A stretch of DNA of 38,614 nucleotides from positions 1-38,614 of the forward strand of contig CAMKSQ010000015.1 in NCBI GenBank assembly GCA_946415475.1, given 5' to 3'. Source of the DNA: an uncultured Bacteroidales bacterium (lineage in GTDB: Bacteria; Bacteroidota; Bacteroidia; Bacteroidales; UBA932). The notes under the pieces were generated by a model. The model searched no databases. It saw only the letters and a program-made list of their open reading frames with translations, and was not told the origin of the DNA. Shown here piece by piece: positions 22,918 through 30,718 of this stretch (the first letter of the stretch is position 1; each line of letters starts with the position of its first letter). The translations under genes and the position numbers were made by a program.

Positions 22918-23067
22918 CCCCCTGTTAATGGAAACGGATAAAGGCCAATAGAAATTGTTCTGAGCCTGCTTCCCGGGTAAAAATTTAAAAAAATCCGTTT
23001 GGGTTCCTCTCCAAAATCGCCCTCTCGGGCCCCTGTAAGGGAGATAATTAAAAGTAAACGTTTCTTT

Positions 23068-23099
23068 TTTGGAAACACCGATAGGGTTTTATTCCTTTG
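23068..23099 (+). promoter_or_regulatory. Predicted promoter of the transposase-HRDC pair
   Basis: TTTG (23068-23071) is followed after 20 bases by TTCCTTTG (23092-23099), one mismatch from TAnnTTTG. The ATG at 23116 lies 16 bases downstream. This places the start after the longer in-frame ATG at 22999, which would be upstream of the promoter. Confidence 0.55.
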
Positions 23100-23115
23100 C
23101 GGTAAAAATTGGATT

Positions 23116-24036
23116 ATGGCTTTTCAAAGAATTGTCACCCGGACCCTGCCAGACGGAAGCATTGTGAAAGTCTACCCTTTCCATATCAGTATGGAGGGGT
23201 TAGAAAACAACCTCCTTTGCCGTGAAGAGGAAGATTATGATGTAGTAGAGAAACTGATGTTTGTATCGGCTTTGGAATCAAACTGTAACATCATCATTCA
23301 TATAGTCATGTCCAATCACGGGCATGCGTCTGTGCTGGCGCCCTCCTGGAAAGATGCTTTCCAGATGTCCGAAACGCTCAAAAAAAGATGCTCCATGTTC
23401 ATATCAAGTAAATATAAAGAGCGGAATGTGCTGGCCCGGACATCTGCATGTGTCCAGCTGCTGGATTCGGACTGGTATGTCCGCAATACGCTGGCCTACA
23501 TTCCTCGGAATGCAAAGGATACCGGGCAGCGGATAGAAGACTATCCATGGAGCGGTTATAGGGGGATGTTCGTTGGGGGAAGGATTCCTTGCGGAACACG
23601 GGAAGTGGCAAGACTTACCCGCCGGGAGAAAGAAGCCTTGTTCCATTCACACGCTAACCTGGATCGGGTCCCCTGGCTACTGGATAACAACAATCAGCTT
23701 GTTTCCGCATCCTGCTGTGACTGCGATTACCTGGAATCGGCCTTTAACCACGACCAGACTTTCTTTTTAAAATGTATAGGTACTGTGAACCCGGCCGAGA
23801 TGGAGCAGAAACTCATCCTCAATTTGAAACAACGGCAGCCCGACACTGCTTTCCGGCTGACTGTGAATGATTTATCCGAACGGTGGTTTCACAAATTGCC
23901 TGAAGAACTAACGTTGGAACAGAAAATCCGGATTGCACCCTACCTGTATCGAAGCCACAGGACCACGGCCCAGCAATTGGCCAGATGCTTGAAAGAAGAT
24001 ATAGAAACAATAAAAAGGATAATTGGAACAAGATGA
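23116..24036 (+). CDS. REP-associated (Y1, HUH-type) tyrosine transposase
   Basis: A 306-residue protein. The N-terminal domain has the Y1/RAYT layout: a strand I-I-I-H-I-V-M-S-N-H-G-H with the metal-binding pair H68-x-H70, then L-A-Y-I-P-R-N-A-K-D with a candidate catalytic tyrosine Y128, then E-D-Y-P-W-S-G-Y-R, a strong family marker. Known members nick and rejoin single-stranded DNA at REP hairpins. Residues about 228-306 form a helical extension (LTLEQKIRIAPYLYRS-type) with a helix-turn-helix-like T-T-A-Q-Q-L-A-R-C-L-K. The start at 23116 was chosen from the promoter position; an in-frame ATG at 22999 adds 39 residues with no family similarity. The TGA overlaps the start of the HRDC gene as ATGA. 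No frameshift or stop is seen, so it may be active. Flanking 114-bp repeats are the likely substrate. Confidence 0.85.
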   Translation: MAFQRIVTRTLPDGSIVKVYPFHISMEGLENNLLCREEEDYDVVEKLMFVSALESNCNIIIHIVMSNHGHASVLAPSWKDAFQMSETLKKRCSMFISSKYKERNVLARTSACVQLLDSDWYVRNTLAYIPRNAKDTGQRIEDYPWSGYRGMFVGGRIPCGTREVARLTRREKEALFHSHANLDRVPWLLDNNNQLVSASCCDCDYLESAFNHDQTFFLKCIGTVNPAEMEQKLILNLKQRQPDTAFRLTVNDLSERWFHKLPEELTLEQKIRIAPYLYRSHRTTAQQLARCLKEDIETIKRIIGTR

Positions 24037-24680
24037 AGACATTATTGCATATTTGCGAATTGGACGATGGAAGACTGGACTTTCACGGAGCAGACTATTC
24101 CGAATTTGAGCTCCACCATTCTTCCTTTTACATTTCCGAACTAAGAAGAGCTCCCTGGGCCGCCAAGTTCTGGATTAGCCTATTTGGAGCAGCCCAACAG
24201 TTTCAGGATTTGGAAATGAGCTTCCTCTCCCGAGAGCCGGAGTTCGACAACTACTATGAAGAAGAAGAGGAATATCTGCCCGATTGGGACGATGACAGTT
24301 GGCAAGCTTCACAAATGCAAGTTTTTCCCAAGCCCCAATCTAGCCCGGAAGCAGACCCCGAATGGCAAAAGAAGAAAATGTCTGTTTCGTCCAGTCTGAC
24401 AGAATGGCGACAGGAGATTGCAGCCCGGAAAGGTATTCATGATTGGGAAGTGATAAAGCACTCTGTCCTGGCGGAAATTGCCAGGAAAATGCCTCTCTCC
24501 CAAAAAGAACTGATGGACGTCCGCGGTGTCGGAATCGCAACCTGGAATCGTTACGGCGAAGATATCCTCACTGTCGTGCAAGGAGCACTGTTTTCTTCAG
24601 AGGGACCAGCCCCTGTGAATGCTCATGACGAAAGCACTGGCGCAGGTCCGCTGAAAGAGCCCTGTCCTGCGCCACTGTAG
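24033..24680 (+). CDS. Small HRDC-domain protein coupled to the transposase
   Basis: A 215-residue protein. Residues about 120-186 match the HRDC fold: L-T-E-W-R-Q-E-I-A-A-R-K-G-I, then V-I-K-H-S-V-L-A-E-I-A-R-K-M-P-L-S-Q-K-E-L, then G-V-G-I-A-T-W-N-R-Y-G-E-D-I-L. HRDC domains bind single-stranded or structured DNA in RecQ helicases and RNase D. No helicase or nuclease domain is attached. The N-terminal part (1-70) is unrecognised; 76-90 is very acidic (YEEEEEYLPDWDDDSW). The ATG overlaps the transposase stop (ATGA), suggesting equimolar translation. The last 15 residues (201-215) are encoded by the right 114-bp repeat, so the repeat edge supplies the stop codon. A partner role in target recognition or strand handling is inference. 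Confidence 0.75.
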   Translation: MKTLLHICELDDGRLDFHGADYSEFELHHSSFYISELRRAPWAAKFWISLFGAAQQFQDLEMSFLSREPEFDNYYEEEEEYLPDWDDDSWQASQMQVFPKPQSSPEADPEWQKKKMSVSSSLTEWRQEIAARKGIHDWEVIKHSVLAEIARKMPLSQKELMDVRGVGIATWNRYGEDILTVVQGALFSSEGPAPVNAHDESTGAGPLKEPCPAPL

Positions 24681-24748
24681 CGCGTACAAGTCACATTTCT
24701 GGCGCCGGTCACGCACTTTTTTCCTGACCTGCGCCATGCAGGCCTCAG
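24635..24748 (+). repeat. Right 114-bp repeat of the transposase island
   Basis: It matches 22702-22815 at 108 of 114 positions, in the same orientation and without gaps. TGGCGCAGG (24638-24646) and CCTGCGCCA (24666-24674) form a perfect 9-bp stem, and a further CCTGCGCCATG lies at 24728-24738. It overlaps the 3' end of the HRDC gene and ends 24 bases before the corA stop codon. Confidence 0.92.
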
Positions 24749-24771
24749 GGCGGCAGCGGTTGCAGCGGGTA

Positions 24772-25737
24772 TTACAGCAGTTTTTTGCGGCGGAAGGCAA
24801 TCCAGATGGCGACGCAGCTGAGGGCCATGACGCCCAGGATGATGACCCAGTTCCAGAAGTTGGCGTTGGGGTCGTCCGCATTGATCATGGGCAGGCGCAC
24901 GTTCATGCCGTAGAAACCGGCGATGAGGGTGGGCGGCATCAGGAAGACGCTTACCACGGTGAACACCTTCATGATTTTGTTCTGTTCCAGGTTGATCAGA
25001 CCCAGGACGGTGTCCTGCAGGTATTCCAGACGTTCGAAGCAGAAGTTGGTGTGGCTCAGGAGGGAACTGATATCGCCCAGCAGCACATTGAGGCGGTTCT
25101 CCAGGCTGCGCGGCACCTTGGTGGAGCGCATGAGGTTGGAGATGAGGCGCTGCTTATCGACCACGTTCTCTCGTACCACCATGGTATTCTCCTGCATCTG
25201 GGAAATATCCAGCAGGAGTTCCTGGTCGATGTCTTCCTCTTCGTTGATGCGCTTGGCATACTGGGAAATGTCCTTGGAGAGGAGCTCGATCATGTCGGCG
25301 TCCAGGTCTACACGCTGATCCAGAATGGTAGCAAAAACACTGAAGCCGGAAGGGTACTGCTTGGGATTCACCTGCAGACGGCGCTGCAATTCCGTGAAGG
25401 AACGGAGCGGCACCTCGCGGAGCGTGACCAGGGTATCGTCCACAATGGTGAACGACACGGGCTGCATCAAGTATTCGTCCTGACCGGGCGTCAGGAAGTT
25501 GGTGTTGGCGAAAATGGCGTCGTCGGTCTCGAAGTAACGGGACGATGACTCGATTTCCTCCGCCTGCGCACGGCTTTGGATTTCCGTGCCCATGAAGTCC
25601 TCCACCGCACGTTTTTCCGCCCCTGTGGGATCCACAAGGTCGATCCATACGGTGTCCTCCAATTTAATCTGCGGGAAGTCTTTCTCCGACTGGGAGAGAA
25701 GAATTTTTCCGTTTTCTCTGTAGAAGATACTCAGCAT
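24772..25737 (-). CDS. corA: CorA-family magnesium/divalent-metal transporter
   Basis: A 321-residue protein of normal CorA length. A large soluble N-terminal domain is followed by two C-terminal membrane helices (about 258-280 and 293-315), with the signature G-M-N in A-G-F-Y-G-M-N-V at the end of the first. CorA forms pentamers that carry Mg2+ (also Co2+ or Ni2+) into the cell. The acidic loop between the helices (MINADDPNANFWNW) fits the pore entrance. The C-terminus is basic (AFRRKKLL). It converges with the HRDC gene, with the right 114-bp repeat between. A promoter candidate lies at 25826-25855, giving a leader of about 80 nt. Confidence 0.92.
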   Translation of the reverse strand: MLSIFYRENGKILLSQSEKDFPQIKLEDTVWIDLVDPTGAEKRAVEDFMGTEIQSRAQAEEIESSSRYFETDDAIFANTNFLTPGQDEYLMQPVSFTIVDDTLVTLREVPLRSFTELQRRLQVNPKQYPSGFSVFATILDQRVDLDADMIELLSKDISQYAKRINEEEDIDQELLLDISQMQENTMVVRENVVDKQRLISNLMRSTKVPRSLENRLNVLLGDISSLLSHTNFCFERLEYLQDTVLGLINLEQNKIMKVFTVVSVFLMPPTLIAGFYGMNVRLPMINADDPNANFWNWVIILGVMALSCVAIWIAFRRKKLL

Positions 25738-25825
25738 ATCTCAGAACCTGTTTTAGCTCCGGGCCAGTCGCTCCGGATGGGATTATACGTATTAAACCAG
25801 CCGACATTACGGAAAAGTCAGCCTG

Positions 25826-25855
25826 CAAAAGTACGGAAAAATCCGCAAAAAACAA
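25826..25855 (-). promoter_or_regulatory. Predicted corA promoter with nearby direct repeat
   Basis: On the minus strand TTG (25855-25853) is followed after 19 bases by TACTTTTG (25833-25826), matching TAnnTTTG. TACGGAAAA occurs twice in plus orientation, at 25808 and 25832, 24 bases apart, overlapping and following the predicted start; these could bind a regulator. The corA leader (25738-25820) shows no strong hairpin to me. Confidence 0.5.
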
Positions 25856-25876
25856 GAAAAATTAAAAAATTATATG

Positions 25877-25925
25877 TATATTTGCGCGCTTTTTTCCGGG
25901 CGCGCTTTTTGGCGGCCCGCAAAAA
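25877..25925 (+). promoter_or_regulatory. rpsA: rpsA promoter and GC-rich leader hairpins
   Basis: TATATTTG (25877-25884) matches TAnnTTTG. Directly after it GCGCGC (25884-25889) and GCGCGC (25900-25905) can pair, followed by five T. An alternative fold pairs CGGGC (about 25897-25901) with GCCCG (about 25915-25919). The two folds share bases and exclude each other. The first arm overlaps the predicted transcription start, so an attenuator is uncertain. The leader is about 84 nt and A/T-rich after 25921. Confidence 0.5.
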
Positions 25926-25973
25926 CAGCTTAAAACATAATGTTTAACTACTAGTTTTTTCAACCAAATTTTT

Positions 25974-27755
25974 ATGTCTGAAGAAATTAAAAACACTGTG
26001 CTGAACGCCTCTGTGGCTCCCGAGAACTTCGATTGGGATGCTTTTGAAAACGAAGGCGTAGACAAGGGTTCCAAGGAAGAAACTCTTGCCAAGTACGAGC
26101 AGACCCTCTCCAAGGTCACTGAAAACGAAGTGGTGGAAGGTGTCGTTACCTCCATCAACAAACGCGAAGTAGTGGTGAACATCGGCGCCAAGAGCGAAGG
26201 TGTCATTTCTGCTCCCGAATTCCGCTACAACCCGGACCTCAAGGTCGGTGACAAGGTGGAAGTGCTCGTTGAGAGCGCAGAGGACCGCAAAGGTCAGCTC
26301 GTCATCTCCCACAAGAAGGCGCGTCAGCTCAAGTCTTGGGATATGGTAAACGCCGCCTACGAAAGCGGCGAAGTGGTGAAGGGCTATGTCAAGACCCGCA
26401 CCAAGGGCGGTATGATCGTGGACGTGTTCGGTATCGAGGCATTCCTCCCGGGCTCCCAGATCGACATCAAGCCCATCCGTGACTACGACGTATTCGTAGA
26501 TACCACCATGGACTTCAAGATTGTGAAAATCAATCAGGAATTCCGCAACGTGGTTGTTTCTCACAAAGCCCTCCTGGAGGCCGAACAGGAACTCAAGCGC
26601 GCCGAGCTCATCTCCAAGCTGGAGAAGGGCCAGGTGCTGGAAGGCGTGGTCAAGAACATCACCAACTACGGCGTGTTCGTAGACCTGGGCGGTGTGGACG
26701 GTCTCATCCACATCACCGACCTCAGCTGGGGCCGCATCTCCCATCCGGAGGAGGTCGTTGCCCTGGACCAGAAGATCAACGTGGTCGTTCTGGACTTCAA
26801 CGAGCAGCAAAAACGCATCGCCCTGGGTCTGAAGCAGCTTTCTGCTCACCCTTGGGAGGCTCTTTCCCCAGACCTTAAGGTGGGTGACACCGTGAAGGGT
26901 AAAGTAGTGGCCGTGGCCGACTACGGTGCCTTCGTAGAGGTAGAACCCGGCGTGGAAGGTCTGGTACACGTGAGCGAAATGAGCTGGAGCCCCCGTCTGC
27001 ACAGCGCTCAGGAATTCCTGAAGATGGGCGACGAGGTAGAGGCCGTTATCCTCACCCTGGACCGCGAGGCCCGCAAGATGTCCCTGGGTATCAAGCAGCT
27101 CACCACCAACCCTTGGGAGAGCATCCGCGAGAAATACCCTGTAGGTTCCCAGCACAAGGCTACCGTTCGCAACATCACCAACTTCGGTGTGTTCGCAGAA
27201 CTGGAGGACGGTGTGGAAGGTCTTATCCACATCTCCGACCTCAGCTGGAACAAGATCAAGCATCCCGCAGAGATGGTTCAGAGCGGCGACGTGATCGACG
27301 TTGTCATCCTTGACTTCGACGAGAACAGCCACAAGCTGTCCCTGGGTCACAAGCAGCTCACTCCCAACCCTTGGGACGAGCTCGAATCCAAGTACCCTGT
27401 GGGCGCCGTGGTAGACGCTACTGTTACCGTTGCCGGTGACAAGAACACCACTCTCACCTTCGCCGACGGCACCGAGGCTACCGCCTTCAACCGCGAGATG
27501 GTGAAAGAAGATGGCAAGCAGGCTATCGTGGGCGATACCCTTCCTGTGAAGGTTGTGGATCTGCGCCGCAGCACCCGCACCATCCGTGTTTCCCACGTCC
27601 GTACCTATCAGGAGGTGAAAGCCGCCCGTGAAAACGCTGAGGCCGAAACCGCCAAGAAGGCCATCAAGAAGGTTCAGAGCAATGTGGAGAAGACCACCCT
27701 CGGTGACATCTCCGCTCTGGCTGCCTTGAAGGAGCAAATGGAGAAGGGTGAGTAA
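25974..27755 (+). CDS. rpsA: 30S ribosomal protein S1
   Basis: A 593-residue S1 with six S1 (OB-fold) domains, starting near residues 44, 126, 215, 300, 387 and 474. Domains 3 to 5 carry the clear pattern G-x-V-x-x-[IV]-x-x-[YF]-G-[VA]-F-[VA]-x-[LV]...G-L-[IV]-H-[IV]-[ST]-[DE]-[LM]-S-W. Domain 6 is more divergent. The tail is lysine/glutamate-rich (ENAEAETAKKAIKKVQSNVEKTT). S1 helps the 30S subunit bind mRNA, important in Bacteroidota where Shine-Dalgarno pairing is weak. Codon use is biased to a few preferred codons, as in highly expressed genes. The stop overlaps the GTG start of the RNase Z gene by 8 bases. Confidence 0.96.
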   Translation: MSEEIKNTVLNASVAPENFDWDAFENEGVDKGSKEETLAKYEQTLSKVTENEVVEGVVTSINKREVVVNIGAKSEGVISAPEFRYNPDLKVGDKVEVLVESAEDRKGQLVISHKKARQLKSWDMVNAAYESGEVVKGYVKTRTKGGMIVDVFGIEAFLPGSQIDIKPIRDYDVFVDTTMDFKIVKINQEFRNVVVSHKALLEAEQELKRAELISKLEKGQVLEGVVKNITNYGVFVDLGGVDGLIHITDLSWGRISHPEEVVALDQKINVVVLDFNEQQKRIALGLKQLSAHPWEALSPDLKVGDTVKGKVVAVADYGAFVEVEPGVEGLVHVSEMSWSPRLHSAQEFLKMGDEVEAVILTLDREARKMSLGIKQLTTNPWESIREKYPVGSQHKATVRNITNFGVFAELEDGVEGLIHISDLSWNKIKHPAEMVQSGDVIDVVILDFDENSHKLSLGHKQLTPNPWDELESKYPVGAVVDATVTVAGDKNTTLTFADGTEATAFNREMVKEDGKQAIVGDTLPVKVVDLRRSTRTIRVSHVRTYQEVKAARENAEAETAKKAIKKVQSNVEKTTLGDISALAALKEQMEKGE

Positions 27756-28668
27756 TAACCCGTTCACACTGACCTTGCTGGGCACGGCGTCTGCCATGCC
27801 TGTCAAGGGCCGGAATCAAAGCGCCCAAGCACTCAATGTGCATGGGCGCTTATTCCTTATCGACTGTGGAGAAGGAACCCAGTACCGCATGGTGGAGGAA
27901 CGCGTCCCCATGATGAAACTGGACTCCATCTTCCTTTCGCATATTCACGGGGACCATGTCTTTGGGATCTTCGGACTGCTGAGTACCCTGGGCATGAAAG
28001 GCCGTCAGACCCCGCTGAATATTTTTGCTCCGGTAAACTTCGGCCCCATCCTGAAGTTCTTCCTGAGCTATTACGGCGACGGCCTGGCCTTCGAGATCCG
28101 CTTCACGCCCCTCAAGATGAAGGAGCCGGAAACCATCCTGGAGACCAAAAGCATTGCCGTGCAGGCGTTTCCGCTGAATCACGGCATCGAAACCTTCGGC
28201 TTCCGATTCGCGGAAAAGGAACCGCCCTTCAATGTGTACAAGGAAGCCATTGAGCAGTACAGCCTCACCCTCACGGAAATCGGCACGCTCAAAAGGGGAG
28301 AGGATGTCATCCGTGCCGATGGCAGCGTGATTCCGGCCTCGGAAGCGGCTTACAAGCCCTTCGTTCCGCGAAGCTATGCCTATATTTCCGATACGGCTCC
28401 GTTCCCGGAGGAGGCAGTTTGGCTGCGCGGCACCACCGTCATCTATCACGAGGCTACCTATGTACAGGAATTTGCCGCTCAGGGCGCCCAGCGGCATCAT
28501 TCCACCACGCTCCAGGCTGCGCAGGTGGCCCTGGAGGCAGGCGCCGGGAAACTGCTTATCGGCCATTATTCTTCCCGCAGCAGCGAGGTAAAAACGTATG
28601 AGACCGAATGCCGCAGCGTTTTCCCGCAAACTTTTGCCACTTCCGACGGCGAGGTTTACGAAATTTGA
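27748..28668 (+). CDS. rnz: Ribonuclease Z (tRNA 3' endonuclease)
   Basis: A 306-residue MBL-fold protein. The metal-binding motif is S-H-I-H-G-D-H near residues 64-70, and family motifs include L-L-G-T-A-S-A-M-P, L-I-D-C-G-E-G-T-Q, L-N-H-G-I-E-T-F-G-F-R, Y-I-S-D-T and E-A-T-Y...H-H-S-T-T...A. RNase Z removes the 3' trailer from pre-tRNA; the tRNA-Thr in this window has no encoded CCA, the usual substrate class. The start is a GTG at 27748 inside the last codons of rpsA; the next ATG would remove the conserved first strand. Length is normal. Confidence 0.94.
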   Translation: MSNNPFTLTLLGTASAMPVKGRNQSAQALNVHGRLFLIDCGEGTQYRMVEERVPMMKLDSIFLSHIHGDHVFGIFGLLSTLGMKGRQTPLNIFAPVNFGPILKFFLSYYGDGLAFEIRFTPLKMKEPETILETKSIAVQAFPLNHGIETFGFRFAEKEPPFNVYKEAIEQYSLTLTEIGTLKRGEDVIRADGSVIPASEAAYKPFVPRSYAYISDTAPFPEEAVWLRGTTVIYHEATYVQEFAAQGAQRHHSTTLQAAQVALEAGAGKLLIGHYSSRSSEVKTYETECRSVFPQTFATSDGEVYEI

Positions 28669-28695
28669 TTTTTTCTTCTTAACTTAGCGGTTAAG

Positions 28696-29676
28696 ATGAA
28701 AAAGTTAGTACTCCTTATTATTGCAGCGGTGCTGCCCATGCTCGCAGCCGCGCAAAGCGTTCAGGAAAAATACATTGCACAATACTCGGACATCGCCGTG
28801 CAGGAAATGCTGCGCAGCGGTATCCCCGCCAGTATCACCCTGGCCCAGGGCATCCTGGAGTCCGGTGCCGGCCTGTCGCCGCTGGCGGTGGAAGGTAAAA
28901 ACCATTTCGGCATCAAGTGCCACAAGGACTGGACCGGCCCCACCATGCACCAGGACGATGACCTCAAAGGCGAATGTTTCCGCGTATACAGCTCTGCGGA
29001 CCAGAGCTTCCGGGACCACTCGGATTTCCTGCGCTACCGGGACCGTTACAAATTCCTGTTCGACCTGGACCGTACGGACTACAAAGCCTGGGCTTATGGC
29101 CTCAAGCAGGCAGGTTATGCCACGGATCCCAAGTATCCCGCCAAGCTCATCAAGTACATCGAAGACTACAATCTGGCCCGTTTCGATATCGTGACGGAAG
29201 CGGAGGAAGCAGAGTTGCCGGAAGCCCCGAACAAGATCGAGGAGCCGGTGGCGCTGCGTCCTTCCGTGGCGCCTACGCTTGTATCGACAGAAAAGGAGAC
29301 GGTGCAGCCCAGCGAGGATTATTCCTTTGCCCTTTCCCGGAAGATGTTCTCGCTCAACGGCGTCCCGTTCGTGTATGCGATGGAAGGGGAGACATATGAG
29401 TCCATCGCCAAAGCGCACCATCTGTTCCGCTGGGAAATCCTGAAGTACAACGACCTGGAAAAAGGCGCCGTTCCCCAGCCTGGGGAAATCGTGTACCTGC
29501 AGATCAAGAAAAATCAGGCTCCCAAGGGGCTGGATATGTATATCGTGGCAGAGGACGGGGAAAGTTTCCATGCCATTTGCCAGCGTTTCGGCGTCAGGGA
29601 AAAGGCCATCATGAAGCTGAACGGCTTCACCGCCCCCGTGGAACTGCGTGAGGGAGACACCGTTAAACTCCGCTAG
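28696..29676 (+). CDS. Exported glucosaminidase with two LysM domains
   Basis: A 326-residue protein with a signal peptide (MKKLVLLIIAAVLPMLAAAQ). Residues about 22-155 are a FlgJ-like glucosaminidase domain (GH73): I-P-A-S-I-T-L-A-Q-G-I-L-E-S-G-A-G with the catalytic glutamate in L-E-S, N-H-F-G-I-K-C and Y-R-D-R-Y...Y-A-T-D-P-K-Y. Two LysM peptidoglycan-binding domains follow (about 225-272 and 280-326). It should cut glycan strands in the periplasm. A weak promoter-like TAACTTAG (28680-28687; one mismatch to TAnnTTTG) precedes the ATG. mltG starts 1 base after the stop, so two glycan-cutting enzymes are made together. Confidence 0.9.
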   Translation: MKKLVLLIIAAVLPMLAAAQSVQEKYIAQYSDIAVQEMLRSGIPASITLAQGILESGAGLSPLAVEGKNHFGIKCHKDWTGPTMHQDDDLKGECFRVYSSADQSFRDHSDFLRYRDRYKFLFDLDRTDYKAWAYGLKQAGYATDPKYPAKLIKYIEDYNLARFDIVTEAEEAELPEAPNKIEEPVALRPSVAPTLVSTEKETVQPSEDYSFALSRKMFSLNGVPFVYAMEGETYESIAKAHHLFRWEILKYNDLEKGAVPQPGEIVYLQIKKNQAPKGLDMYIVAEDGESFHAICQRFGVREKAIMKLNGFTAPVELREGDTVKLR

Positions 29677-29677
29677 C

Positions 29678-30703
29678 ATGAAAAAAGCGCTTGTCTGGAC
29701 AGGAGCCGTTGTGGCCGCGCTGCTTCTCCTTTGGGGAGCGGTGGTGGCCTATCGCGTGTGGTACGACCGCAAAGCGCCCAATTTTACGGGCGTGCAGCAC
29801 GTGTACATCTATCCGGACATGAGCCTGGAGGAAGTCCAGGAAGGGCTTCTCTCCAGCGAGCAGGTAAAAAAGCCCGCCAGCCTCAAGCGCGTGTTCAAGG
29901 AAGTTAAGGCAGTAAAACCCGGTCATTATCTGTTAGATTCCACCTGCACCAGCATGTATGTCAAGCGCATGCTGGAAAGGGGCTGGCAAACGCCCGTGAA
30001 CCTGACGCTCTCCGGCACCATCCGCCGGGAGTCGGACCTGGCGCGCAGAATCGCCGCCCAGATGATGGTAGATTCTGCCCAGGTTGCCTCCTTTGTAGGT
30101 TCCAACGATTCACTCGCGCGGTATGGCGTCAAGCGGGCGCACCTGTTTACCCTCATCATTCCGGACACGTACCAAATCCTGTGGACGGCATCGGTCCCGG
30201 AAATCATGGACCGCCTGGTGGAACAGCGCAATGCCTGGTGGACGGAGGAACGCAAGGCGGCCGCCAAAAAGCAGGGGCTCACGCCCGTGGAGGTGTCCGT
30301 ACTGGCTTCCATCGTCGATGGAGAAACCAAATATGTTCCCGAGCAGCCGGCCGTCGCGGCCGTGTACCTGAACCGCTTGCGTACGGGCATGAAGTTGCAG
30401 GCGGACCCTACGGTGGCTTATTGCTTCGATTATCAGCTCAACCGCGTACTCAAGTCGCACCTGCTGGTGGACTCCCCTTACAATACCTACAAGAATTTCG
30501 GACTGCCCCCGGGACCCATCTCCTGTCCGCCCAAAAGCTGCCTGGAGGCGGTGCTGAACCCGGATAAGCACAATTACCTGTTCTTCTGCGCAGACCCTGC
30601 GTTCAATGGAACGCACCGTTTTGCCTCGTCCTATTCCGAGCACCTGGCCAACGCCCGCGCGTTCCAGCGCGCCCTCACAGCCCGCCAGCGTGGACAGAAG
30701 TGA
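29678..30703 (+). CDS. mltG: Endolytic murein transglycosylase MltG
   Basis: A 341-residue protein with an N-terminal membrane anchor (ALVWTGAVVAALLLLWGAVVAYRVW). The YceG/MltG domain shows L-S-G-T-I-R-R-E-x-D-L-A, V-S-V-L-A-S-I-V-D-G-E-T-K (the glutamate corresponds to the catalytic residue, near 219), A-A-V-Y-L-N-R-L-x-x-G-M-K-L-Q-A-D-P-T-V-A-Y and S-P-Y-N-T-Y...G-L-P-P-G-P-I-x-x-P. It ends new glycan chains during peptidoglycan synthesis. The start at 29678 was chosen because an earlier in-frame ATG (29648) lies in the glucosaminidase gene and lacks the anchor. The RSH gene starts 15 bases after the stop. Confidence 0.94.
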   Translation: MKKALVWTGAVVAALLLLWGAVVAYRVWYDRKAPNFTGVQHVYIYPDMSLEEVQEGLLSSEQVKKPASLKRVFKEVKAVKPGHYLLDSTCTSMYVKRMLERGWQTPVNLTLSGTIRRESDLARRIAAQMMVDSAQVASFVGSNDSLARYGVKRAHLFTLIIPDTYQILWTASVPEIMDRLVEQRNAWWTEERKAAAKKQGLTPVEVSVLASIVDGETKYVPEQPAVAAVYLNRLRTGMKLQADPTVAYCFDYQLNRVLKSHLLVDSPYNTYKNFGLPPGPISCPPKSCLEAVLNPDKHNYLFFCADPAFNGTHRFASSYSEHLANARAFQRALTARQRGQK

Positions 30704-30718
30704 TAAACTGATTATCAA

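Larger units (their letters stand above)
22702..24748 (+). mobile_element. Candidate REP-transposase / HRDC two-gene element with 114-bp direct repeats
   Basis: The unit consists of a left 114-bp repeat (22702-22815), a terminator-like hairpin, a promoter, a Y1 REP-associated transposase gene, an ATGA-coupled HRDC-domain gene, and a right 114-bp repeat (24635-24748). The repeats match at 108 of 114 positions and are in the same orientation. The two genes appear lower in GC than the flanking queC and corA genes. The boundaries are a proposal: extra left-side copies of the repeat core at 22617-22701 show that the repeat exists outside this unit. No short target-site duplication was seen, as expected for HUH enzymes. 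Confidence 0.6.

Noticed and set aside
22999..23115. Longer transposase start at 22999
   Set aside because: The extra 39 residues show no family similarity and begin upstream of the predicted promoter at 23068-23099.
23985..24032. Earlier ATG for the HRDC gene at 23985
   Set aside because: The ATGA overlap at 24033-24036 is the pattern used throughout this genome, and the earlier extension is a low-complexity basic stretch inside the transposase gene.
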